10,892 bases of DNA, taken from Clostridia bacterium (lineage in GTDB: Bacteria > Bacillota_A > Clostridia > Oscillospirales > CAG-272). The translations under genes and the position numbers were made by a program. The DNA lies in NCBI GenBank assembly GCA_017472105.1, contig JAFUQY010000210.1, positions 1-10,892 on the forward strand, read 5' to 3'. Positions within the stretch are counted from its first letter, which is position 1, and every line of letters starts with the position of its first letter. Positions 1-5,496 of the stretch are shown here, piece by piece. The notes beneath the pieces are model-generated. The model saw only the letters and a program-made list of their open reading frames with translations. It was not told the origin of the DNA and made no database searches.

Positions 1-141
1 ATTCCCGTCAAGCCCGGACGTAACCTTGCCGTCGTTCTGGAAATCGCGGCGATGAACAACCGTCAGAACAAGATGGGCTACAACACTGCGGAAGAGCTGA
101 ACAAGAAGCTGATGCAGAGCATGGGTCTGGACGAAGAATAA
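1..141 (+). CDS. hprK: HPr kinase/phosphorylase, C-terminal end (5' partial)
   Basis: The frame is open from base 1 and ends at TAA 139-141, giving the last 46 residues of a protein whose start lies outside the window. The peptide begins [20 protein letters not shown] and continues [13 protein letters not shown], which matches the conserved C-terminus of HprK (P-G-R-N-L-A, then A-A-M-N, then M-G-Y-N). By family knowledge HprK phosphorylates Ser46 of HPr with ATP or pyrophosphate and reverses this with phosphate, driving CcpA-dependent carbon catabolite control in low-GC Gram-positives. The catalytic P-loop lies upstream and cannot be checked. No canonical U-tract terminator follows; a long hairpin at 174-212 is the only candidate. 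Identification rests on the C-terminal motif alone but is distinctive. Confidence 0.85.
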   Translation: MPVKPGRNLAVVLEIAAMNNRQNKMGYNTAEELNKKLMQSMGLDEE

Positions 142-173
142 CATACCGGCATTCACAAAACATAAAAATTTTT

Positions 174-212
174 CAATACCGTTCTCTTGCTCTTGCAAAG
201 GGGACGGTATTG
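174..212. repeat. Long imperfect inverted repeat overlapping the folT promoter
   Basis: Bases 174-186 pair with 200-212 over 13 positions, 11 Watson-Crick plus two G-T. The stem continues as 187-190 (TTGC) with 195-198 (GCAA), leaving A199 bulged and a TCTT loop: about 17 pairs in all. Its right arm contains the -35 box of the folT promoter, and the -10 box follows four bases later. No U-tract follows on the plus strand; an A5T5 run precedes it at about 164-173. It could be a weak terminator for transcription leaving hprK, or an operator for a protein acting on the folT promoter. Neither role is proven. Confidence 0.55.
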
Positions 213-221
213 TGCTATAAT
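193..221 (+). promoter_or_regulatory. Sigma-A promoter of the folT-folC operon
   Basis: The -35 box TTGCAA (193-198) and a perfect -10 box TATAAT (216-221) are separated by exactly 17 bases. Transcription would start near 228, about 30 bases before the THF riboswitch, as expected for a leader-controlled operon. Confidence 0.8.
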
Positions 222-256
222 GAGAAACGGAAAGCATATCCACAATTCAATAGGTT

Positions 257-351
257 ACAGAGTAGATTCTGAGGCGTCAAGTGCCGGCGGAACGGGGAGT
301 TGTTCGTCGGACGAAAGCGCAAGCTGCGGTCTCAGTTTCGCATCCCGCTGT
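257..351 (+). ncRNA. Tetrahydrofolate (THF) riboswitch, class I
   Basis: The element matches the THF-I aptamer layout. P1 is ACAG 257-260 with CTGT 348-351, followed by the conserved AGTAGAT (261-267). P2 is CTGAG 269-273 with CTCAG 331-335, flanked by the conserved GCGTCAAGTG on the 5' side. P3 is CCGGCG 284-289 with CGTCGG 305-310 (one G-U). ACGAA (311-315) and a small GCAA-capped hairpin (AGC/GCT, 316-325) follow, then GCGGT (326-330). The long-range pseudoknot is visible as CGGG 293-296 in the P3 loop with CCCG 344-347 in J2/1. The gene downstream is a folate transporter, which fits the known function: THF binding lowers expression. A terminator follows at 385-414, so control is probably transcriptional. 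Confidence 0.93.
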
Positions 352-384
352 CATTCAAAGAGCGCATACTCTCATAAATGTTCA

Positions 385-414
385 GGCGGAACGGGTGCTT
401 TCCGTCTATTTTTT
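385..414 (+). terminator. Terminator of the THF riboswitch expression platform
   Basis: GGCGGAA (385-391) pairs with TTCCGTC (400-406) in a 7-bp stem with one G-U and an 8-base loop, followed by TA and T6 (409-414). It ends just before the folT Shine-Dalgarno. Its 5' arm and loop repeat 11 bases of the aptamer, GGCGGAACGGG at 286-296 and 385-395. GCATCCCG (340-347) of the aptamer could instead pair with loop bases CGGGTGC (392-398) as an antiterminator. Confidence 0.8.
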
Positions 415-430
415 ATGGGAGGTTTTGTTT

Positions 431-997
431 ATGCAGAACAAATACCGCATTCGTCTTGTGGTGAACGGTGCCATGCTGATCGCCCTGGAAATTGTACTGA
501 ACCGGTTCCTCTCCATCAACACAATGGGGCTCAAAATCGGATTCAGCTTCGTCCCGATCGTCATCGGTGCAGCACTGTACGGCCCGTATTTCGCGGCTGT
601 CATCTACGGTCTTGCCGATCTTCTGGGCGCATGGCTCTTTCCCATCGGTCCGTATCATCCCGGCTTCACGGTCTGCGCGGCACTGATGGGCCTCATTTAC
701 GGCTTCTGCCTGTATCAGAAACCGGCGTCCGCTGAGAAAACCACGTTCGGCAGATTTGAGGGTCACGGAAAGATTCCGTATTTCCCGAATGTCGTGATTC
801 CGCCGATTGTGAACAATCTCATCATCGGGCTGTGCATCAATACCTGTTGGGTCGCGATGCTGTACAGCAAAGAGACGTATTGGGGCTGGTTCACCTACCG
901 GCTTGCCGAATACGCGGTTCTGGTGCCGCTTCAGCTCATCCTGATTCCGGTACTTCTAAGACTGTGCCGTGAGCTGAGAAAGATTGCGTTCCGATAA
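431..997 (+). CDS. folT: FolT-family folate ECF transporter S component
   Basis: A 188-residue hydrophobic membrane protein of normal S-component length. The sequence is full of membrane segments, roughly residues 8-27, 37-60, 61-71, 78-96, 121-143 and 158-178. The FolT signature is clear: NRFLS near residue 24, KIGFSF at 35-40, and FPIGPYHPGF at 70-79. FolT binds folate with high affinity and hands it to a shared EcfA-EcfA'-EcfT energising module; no such genes are in this window. The start at 431 is preferred over longer in-frame readings because GGGAGG (417-422) sits 8 bases upstream and the longer readings would run through the riboswitch. It is the first gene of a THF-riboswitch operon, with folC 36 bases downstream. 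Confidence 0.92.
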   Translation: MQNKYRIRLVVNGAMLIALEIVLNRFLSINTMGLKIGFSFVPIVIGAALYGPYFAAVIYGLADLLGAWLFPIGPYHPGFTVCAALMGLIYGFCLYQKPASAEKTTFGRFEGHGKIPYFPNVVIPPIVNNLIIGLCINTCWVAMLYSKETYWGWFTYRLAEYAVLVPLQLILIPVLLRLCRELRKIAFR

Positions 998-1033
998 ATC
1001 TATGATAACAACAACCGAAAGAAGGTGCGAGCG

Positions 1034-2335
1034 TTGACTTACGAAGAGGCGCTTCAATATATCCATTCCGTTACCTGGAAGGGCAGCCGTCCCGGACTTG
1101 AGCGGATTTCCGTTCTCTGCGAGCTTCTGGGACATCCCGAAAAACAGCTGAAATTCATCCATGTCGCCGGAACAAACGGCAAAGGCTCAACCTGCCGGAT
1201 GCTCTCGTCGATTCTGGAAAAGGCAGGATACCGCGTGGGACTGTACACCTCGCCGTTCATCGAGCGGTTCAACGAGCGCATCATGCTGAACGGCTGCGAC
1301 ATTCCCGACGAGGATCTTGCACGCGATACCGAAACCGTGAAGCGGTACGCCGACACCATGGAGGACGCTCCCACGGAATTCGAGCTGATTACCGCGATTG
1401 CGTTCGTGTATTATGCGCGCGTCGGCTGTGATTTTGTCGTGCTCGAATGCGGTCTCGGCGGACGATTGGACTCCACCAATGTGATCGACACCTCCGTGCT
1501 CTCCGTCATCACCGGCATTGACATGGATCACACGGCAATTCTCGGCGATACGCCTGCCAAAATCGCGGCGGAAAAAGCGGGAATCATCAAGCCGGGCGTT
1601 CCCGTTCTCTTCGGTGAGGGCGTTCCGGAAGCCGAGGAAGTCATCCGGGCAGCCGCAGAAGCAAAAGGAAGTCCCTATACCCGCACCGATTTCACAAAAA
1701 TCACCGATATCGCCACCGATCTGACGGGAACCTCGTTCAGATTCGGTGAGAAGCCCGTGAAAATCAACCTCCACGGCATCTATCAGACCCGCAACACCGC
1801 AACCGTCCTCACCGCAGTCGAAATCCTCCGTCAGTCCGGCGTGAAGATTCCTGATGATGCAGTGGATCTCGGACTCCTCGCGGCACAGTGGAAAGCGCGG
1901 TTTGAGATTCTGGCAGACAACCCGCTGGTGATCTACGATGGCGCGCACAATCCGCAGGGAATCGCGGGAGCTGTCGAGAACATCGCGCACTATCTCTCGC
2001 CGATGACCGCTGACGGAAAGGTGAATCTTCTCATGGGCGTCATGGCGGACAAGGATCACGAAAAGATGATCTCCATGCTCGCACCGTATGCCGCAAAGGT
2101 CTTCACCGTCATGCCTCCGAATGACCGCTCCCTTGCATCCACCGGCGTGGAGATGGAATTCGAGCAGTTCGGCACGGAAGCGGAGGCATTCGATGTCCTC
2201 GACGAAGGCGTGTTCGCCGCAGTGGAAGAAGCCGCACGGACAGCGAGACCTCTCGTTTGCCTCGGATCGCTCTACATGTACGCGGATGTCAAGAAAACCG
2301 TGCACGAATGTCTGAAGAGAAAGGCGGCAGAATGA
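1034..2335 (+). CDS. folC: Bifunctional dihydrofolate synthase / folylpolyglutamate synthase
   Basis: A 433-residue Mur-ligase-type enzyme that adds glutamate to dihydropteroate and then extends the polyglutamate tail of folates in the cytoplasm, retaining them in the cell. Visible motifs: N-terminal YEEALQYIHS; ATP P-loop AGTNGKGST (45-53); SPFIERFNERI (73-83); LGGRLDSTNV (141-150); DMDHTAILG (163-171); AEKAGIIKPG (179-188); and the C-terminal domain motif YDGAHNPQG (301-309). Length is typical. The start is set at TTG 1034: AAGAAGG (1019-1025) lies 8 bases upstream and the product begins MTYEEAL, as in relatives. A GTG at 1025 is in frame but would sit on top of that Shine-Dalgarno. It is co-transcribed with folT, so it is probably also under THF control; its stop overlaps the next start. 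Confidence 0.95.
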   Translation: MTYEEALQYIHSVTWKGSRPGLERISVLCELLGHPEKQLKFIHVAGTNGKGSTCRMLSSILEKAGYRVGLYTSPFIERFNERIMLNGCDIPDEDLARDTETVKRYADTMEDAPTEFELITAIAFVYYARVGCDFVVLECGLGGRLDSTNVIDTSVLSVITGIDMDHTAILGDTPAKIAAEKAGIIKPGVPVLFGEGVPEAEEVIRAAAEAKGSPYTRTDFTKITDIATDLTGTSFRFGEKPVKINLHGIYQTRNTATVLTAVEILRQSGVKIPDDAVDLGLLAAQWKARFEILADNPLVIYDGAHNPQGIAGAVENIAHYLSPMTADGKVNLLMGVMADKDHEKMISMLAPYAAKVFTVMPPNDRSLASTGVEMEFEQFGTEAEAFDVLDEGVFAAVEEAARTARPLVCLGSLYMYADVKKTVHECLKRKAAE

Positions 2336-2988
2336 GATTCATCCGTCCGACCGCCGTTCTGCTGAGTCTGCTCATGCTTTCGTCCTGTACGATTCTCGAC
2401 AAGCTCGGCTTTGACACCTACGACTACATGAGCGAAACGGTGACCCAGACCCACGAAGCCGAAGGGGAAACCGCTCTCATGCTTTCGGATGTGCTGAACA
2501 TCCTCGTCACCGATTCGCCGGAGCTTGTCACGTTCGAGCACATGGGCGACGCCATCAAGGCATACCGTGACGCAGTGCTCGACTACATGCTGGAAACCGG
2601 CTACTCCAAATACTCCGGCAACACCGCGCTCATGAGCGAAGCGGCGGAGAAGTACCCGGAGTACAGCATCACCCAGCTCATCCCCGAGCGCGAGTTTGAA
2701 GCGACCATGTACCGCTATTTCGGCGGAGACGTGATGATTACGCACAGTGACGGGAGCCGCTTCAAGTATCTCGAGAAGGTCAGTGCGTACGTGTCGGCCG
2801 TTCCCATGAGTGACAGCGGATACCGCGCGGAGATCACAGCTGTTTCCGAGACGGACAAAACCTACCGCGTGTGGTTCTTCGTGTCATCGGAAACCATCCG
2901 CTCCGACGATTATTTCGCGCTGATTATCAAGCGGGACGACGGCACCCTGTACATCAAGAAACTCCTGAAAGCCGCAGATGTGGAATAA
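2332..2988 (+). CDS. Lipoprotein of unknown function in the folate operon
   Basis: A 218-residue protein with a clear lipoprotein signal peptide: basic MRFIR, a hydrophobic core, then lipobox LSSC with Cys19 as the lipidation site. It is therefore likely anchored on the outer face of the membrane. I do not recognise the mature domain. It is acidic in its first half, helical-looking around residues 45-112, and ends with a probable beta-rich part (about 145-212) containing RVWFFVSSE and FALIIKRDDGTLYIKK. The ATG at 2332 overlaps the folC stop (ATGA, 2332-2335), so translation is probably coupled; GAGAAAGG in the folC end may serve as ribosome site. A longer in-frame start at 2257 is rejected because it lies within folC and would bury the signal peptide. 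A bidirectional terminator follows at once. Nothing in the sequence itself links the protein to folate. Confidence 0.85.
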   Translation: MRFIRPTAVLLSLLMLSSCTILDKLGFDTYDYMSETVTQTHEAEGETALMLSDVLNILVTDSPELVTFEHMGDAIKAYRDAVLDYMLETGYSKYSGNTALMSEAAEKYPEYSITQLIPEREFEATMYRYFGGDVMITHSDGSRFKYLEKVSAYVSAVPMSDSGYRAEITAVSETDKTYRVWFFVSSETIRSDDYFALIIKRDDGTLYIKKLLKAADVE

Positions 2989-3039
2989 AAAATCCCGGAT
3001 TTTCTTCGTTTGATTTACGAAGAGTCCGGGATATTTTTT
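2987..3039. terminator. Bidirectional terminator between the folate operon and queT
   Basis: ATCCCGGA (2992-2999) pairs with TCCGGGAT (3025-3032), with an inner CTTCGT/ACGAAG stem (3004-3009 with 3017-3022). T6 follows at 3034-3039 on the plus strand, and an A-run before the stem (2987-2992) gives the U-tract on the minus strand. It ends both the folate operon and the convergent queT gene, whose stop is at 3042. Confidence 0.92.
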
Positions 3040-3041
3040 GT

Positions 3042-3539
3042 TTATCTGCGGAAGAGAACCGAGCAGGTCTTCGGATGGCGCCGGAGATAATACACGAGAA
3101 TCGTGCCGAAGACGCCGCATGCGATGATCTCACCGAGCGCGACCGTCGCGATAAAATAGGGTAGCATATTCCACCCGCCGGCGCCCGAGAGAATCAGCAC
3201 CACGGGAATGATGACCGCATTGGAAAGAATCGTGGGAACGGACGCAAGCATCGGCAGTCTGCGGATCAGCCATGCGAGAACTGCACCGACGAGGGTTGCG
3301 AGTGTGCCGAATAGGATGTCGTAAACCGTTCCGCCGAAGAGGATGTTGGAGAGCAGGCATCCGACCGTGACTCCGGGAATGGCGGCGGCAGTGAACACCG
3401 GAAGAACGCACAGCGCCTCGGAAATCCGAACCTGAACGGCACCGGATGCAAGTCCGAGCACGGCGGAGACAGCGGTCAGAGCGATGTAGAGTGCGGCAAT
3501 CATACCGGCACGTGCGAGAAATTTGACGTTGTTTTTCAT
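3042..3539 (-). CDS. queT: QueT-family queuosine-precursor ECF transporter S component
   Basis: A 165-residue, very hydrophobic membrane protein. The family core is plain: QVRISEALCVLPVFTAAAIPG (residues 36-56, read in two parts as QVRISEAL and CVLPVFTAAAIPG), then GCLLSNILFGG (60-70) and YDILFGTLATLVGA (73-86). These match the QueT transporter family (formerly DUF988), S components of ECF importers for queuine/preQ1-type deazapurines used in tRNA modification. Likely membrane segments are about 9-29, 43-65, 76-93, 104-119 and 128-151. Two independent facts support the call: the protein family, and a preQ1-I riboswitch directly upstream. The start at 3539 has GAAAGGGA upstream on the minus strand. 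No ecfA or ecfT genes are nearby, so a shared module elsewhere is inferred. A bidirectional terminator lies just downstream. Confidence 0.93.
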   Translation of the reverse strand: MKNNVKFLARAGMIAALYIALTAVSAVLGLASGAVQVRISEALCVLPVFTAAAIPGVTVGCLLSNILFGGTVYDILFGTLATLVGAVLAWLIRRLPMLASVPTILSNAVIIPVVLILSGAGGWNMLPYFIATVALGEIIACGVFGTILVYYLRRHPKTCSVLFRR

Positions 3540-3559
3540 GGAGAATCCCTTTCTGGGAC

Positions 3560-3590
3560 AAAAAAACTGCCGTACGAACCGATAGGCAGT
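3560..3590 (-). terminator. Terminator of the preQ1 riboswitch expression platform
   Basis: On the minus strand ACTGCC (3590-3585) pairs with GGCAGT (3571-3566) and T7 follows (3566-3560). It lies between the preQ1 aptamer and the queT start. An alternative antiterminator is visible: minus-strand UACGGAC (3599-3593) with GUUCGUA (3579-3573), seven pairs including one G-U, using the loop of this terminator. Confidence 0.85.
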
Positions 3591-3595
3591 CTGTC

Positions 3596-3634
3596 CGTAG
3601 TTTTGTTTTAGGTGAGGATGGTCACGAACTCACC
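3596..3634 (-). ncRNA. preQ1-I riboswitch
   Basis: Read on the minus strand. P1 is GGTGAG (3634-3629) with CTCACC (3616-3611), closing a 12-base loop TTCGTGACCATC. An A-rich tail TAAAACAAAACTACG (3610-3596) follows, as in the H-type pseudoknot of preQ1-I aptamers. The P2 pseudoknot pairing can be drawn as loop CGUG (3626-3623) with tail UACG (3599-3596). Position upstream of queT fits the known role of sensing the queuosine precursor preQ1 and turning off its uptake or synthesis. The loop differs from the best known B. subtilis sequence but keeps the expected elements. Confidence 0.88.
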
Positions 3635-3653
3635 GTTATTATGATGCTCAGGT

Positions 3654-3682
3654 ATTATAGCACATCCGCGCGGATTTGTAAA
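3654..3682 (-). promoter_or_regulatory. Sigma-A promoter of queT with a palindromic spacer
   Basis: On the minus strand the -35 box is TTTACA (3682-3677) and the -10 box is a perfect TATAAT (3659-3654), with 17 bases between. The start would fall near 3647, a few bases before the preQ1 aptamer. The spacer holds a perfect 12-bp palindrome, ATCCGCGCGGAT at 3664-3675, which could be an operator. Confidence 0.8.
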
Positions 3683-3696
3683 GGGGTTTTAGATAG

Positions 3697-3727
3697 AAAA
3701 AGGGAAGAACCGGATGATCCTTCCCTT
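3697..3727 (-). terminator. Terminator of the UPF0237-UPF0210 unit
   Basis: Minus strand: AAGGGAAG (3727-3720) pairs with CTTCCCTT (3707-3700) and the U-rich tract runs on to about 3697. It lies six bases past the stop of the UPF0210 gene and before the queT promoter, so the two units are separated. Confidence 0.8.
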
Positions 3728-3732
3728 GAAAT

Positions 3733-5091
3733 TCAGTTTTTCAGAGACTGCATGGGAGCCGGGATCCGTCCGCCGCGGGAGATGAACTTCTCGGAGGAAC
3801 GGTCGGTGTGCAGTTTCATGATGGGACCGGAGCCGAACAGACCGCCGAATTCCAGCTCGTCGCCGTCCTTCTTTCCGATCGCGGGGATGACACGGACAGC
3901 GGTGGTCTTGGAGTTGACCATGCCGATTGCGGCTTCGTCTGCGATGATTGCGGAGATCGTGGACGCGGGAGTATCGCCGGGGATGACGATCATATCGAGC
4001 CCAACGGAGCAGACTGCGGTCATCGCTTCGAGCTTTTCGATGGACAAATCCCCCGATCTTGCCGCGTCGATCATGCCTGCATCTTCGGAAACCGGGATGA
4101 ACGCGCCGGAGAGACCGCCGACATGGGAGGATGCCATCACGCCGCCTTTCTTGACCGCATCGTTCAAGAGAGCCAAAGCAGCCGTCGTGCCGTGTGCGCC
4201 GCAGATTTCGATGCCCATTTCTTCAATGATATGCGCGACGGAGTCACCGACTGCGGGAGTGGGCGCGAGGGAAAGGTCAACGATGCCGAAGGGAACGCCG
4301 AGTCTTTCGGATGCCGCCTTGCCGACGAGCTGACCCATACGGGTGATCTTGAACGCGGTCTTCTTGATGACGTCGGCAACCTCGGTCAGGTCACCATCGG
4401 GACACTTCGCGAGCGCACTTCTGACAGCACCGGGACCGGATACACCGACATTGATTTCACAGTCCGGTTCACCGACACCGTGGAATGCACCTGCCATGAA
4501 CGGGTTGTCCTCGGGAGCGTTGCAGAACACGACGATTTTTGCCGCGCCCATGCAGTTTTTATCCGTGGTAAGCTCGGCCGCACGGCGGATCACATGCCCC
4601 ATCATGCCGACGGCGTCCATATTGATTCCGGCTTTGGTGGAGCCGATGTTGACGGAGGAGCATACGTGATCGGTGACGGAAAGTGCCTCGGGAATGGACT
4701 CAATCAGAGCACGGTCGCCTGCGGAGAAGCCCTTCTGCACGAGCGCAGAGTAGCCGCCGACGAAGTTCACGCCGACTGTGCCGACCGCGCGTTCCAGAGT
4801 CTTTGCGTATTCCACGGGATTACCGCCGGAAACAGCCGCCATCATGGCGATGGGAGTCACGGAGAGCCGCTTGTTGATGATCGGAATGCCGTACATTCTC
4901 TCGATGGCTTCGCCGGTGGGAACCAGCTTTTCCGCGAGACGGCAGATTTTGTCGTAAATTTTATCGCAGGAACGGCGGATATCGCTGTCCGCACAGTCGA
5001 GCAGGGAAATGCCCATGGTGATGGTGCGGATGTCGAGATTTTCGTCGTCGATCATGCGGATGGTTTCCAGAATATCTTTTGTGTTCAGCAT
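3733..5091 (-). CDS. UPF0210 / PFL-family protein (DUF711-like)
   Basis: A 452-residue soluble protein of the usual length for the UPF0210 (DUF711, 'PFL family') group. Recognisable stretches: [13 protein letters not shown] near residues 21-33; [12 protein letters not shown] (75-86); an internal [66 protein letters not shown]; and [19 protein letters not shown]. The name recalls a weak likeness to pyruvate formate-lyase, but I see no glycyl-radical motif, and no biochemical activity is established for the family as far as I know. The gene starts 12 bases after the UPF0237 ACT-domain gene with AGGAG in the gap, so the two are co-transcribed, an arrangement conserved in many Firmicutes. A function in sensing or handling an amino acid or related small molecule is inference only. 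Confidence 0.9.
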   Translation of the reverse strand: MLNTKDILETIRMIDDENLDIRTITMGISLLDCADSDIRRSCDKIYDKICRLAEKLVPTGEAIERMYGIPIINKRLSVTPIAMMAAVSGGNPVEYAKTLERAVGTVGVNFVGGYSALVQKGFSAGDRALIESIPEALSVTDHVCSSVNIGSTKAGINMDAVGMMGHVIRRAAELTTDKNCMGAAKIVVFCNAPEDNPFMAGAFHGVGEPDCEINVGVSGPGAVRSALAKCPDGDLTEVADVIKKTAFKITRMGQLVGKAASERLGVPFGIVDLSLAPTPAVGDSVAHIIEEMGIEICGAHGTTAALALLNDAVKKGGVMASSHVGGLSGAFIPVSEDAGMIDAARSGDLSIEKLEAMTAVCSVGLDMIVIPGDTPASTISAIIADEAAIGMVNSKTTAVRVIPAIGKKDGDELEFGGLFGSGPIMKLHTDRSSEKFISRGGRIPAPMQSLKN

Positions 5092-5103
5092 GGGAGTCTC
5101 CTG

Positions 5104-5373
5104 TCAGATGTGATGCATGGAGTTGAAGATGTCCTCGTGCATAACGTGAATCTTCATACCGATCTTTTCGCCGAGTGCATACAGACCGTCCTGAAGGCCT
5201 GTGAAGTCGGTGTTGATATCGGAAATATCGAGGAGCATAACCATGGTGAAGAGATCCTTCATAACGGACTGGGTCACGTCAAGGATGTTTGCGTTGTACT
5301 CAAAGCACACTGCGCTGACTTTGGCAAGAATGCCGACGGTGTCATAGCCGATTACGGTGACGACTGCTTTCAT
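5104..5373 (-). CDS. ACT-domain protein, UPF0237 family
   Basis: An 89-residue single-domain protein. The N-terminus MKAVVTVIGYDTVGILAKVS is a typical ACT beta1-loop-alpha1 with the Asp/Gly turn (D11, G14), followed by NANILDVTQ (28-36) and a strand FTMVMLLDIS (42-51). ACT domains bind amino acids or similar ligands and often control partner proteins; UPF0237 members resemble glycine-cleavage repressor GcvR-type ACT domains but lack a DNA-binding part. The start at 5373 is chosen because GAGGT lies at good distance on the minus strand and the domain begins there. A longer reading to 5460 would run through the promoter. It is first in the two-gene unit and its partner follows after 12 bases. 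Confidence 0.9.
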   Translation of the reverse strand: MKAVVTVIGYDTVGILAKVSAVCFEYNANILDVTQSVMKDLFTMVMLLDISDINTDFTGLQDGLYALGEKIGMKIHVMHEDIFNSMHHI

Positions 5374-5403
5374 AAATACCTCATGAATCAATGAATTTGC
5401 ATT

Positions 5404-5432
5404 ATTATACCATGGATACCGTATAAAATCAA
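5404..5432 (-). promoter_or_regulatory. Sigma-A promoter of the UPF0237-UPF0210 unit
   Basis: Minus strand: -35 box TTGATT (5432-5427), 17-base spacer, -10 box TATAAT (5409-5404). The start would lie near 5397, leaving a short leader of about 24 bases before the ATG at 5373. Confidence 0.7.
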
Positions 5433-5442
5433 CCGTACAGGC

Positions 5443-5475
5443 AAAAAAATACCGGAGCATGCTGGATACTCCGGT
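5443..5475 (-). terminator. Terminator of the solute-binding lipoprotein gene
   Basis: Minus strand: ACCGGAG (5475-5469) pairs with CTCCGGT (5457-5451), 11-base loop, followed by A and T7 (5449-5443). It lies about 20 bases past the stop of the lipoprotein gene and upstream of the next promoter. Confidence 0.88.
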
Positions 5476-5496
5476 GATTTTTCACTTGATCCGGAC

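Noticed and set aside
187..735. Plus-strand open frame covering the riboswitch and part of folT
   Set aside because: It runs through promoter, aptamer and terminator, then out of frame through folT; composition is not protein-like.
1187..2305. 372-codon open frame on the minus strand
   Set aside because: Complement of folC, which is certain from its ATP-binding and Mur-ligase motifs.
3733..5091. Pyruvate formate-lyase
   Set aside because: The family is nicknamed PFL-like, but no glycyl-radical motif or the paired active-site cysteines are visible and the length is far too short.
3808..5394. 528-codon open frame on the plus strand
   Set aside because: It is antisense to both the UPF0210 and ACT genes, which have clear families, ribosome sites, promoter and terminator. 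Its translation is Asp/Gly/His rich and unlike any protein.
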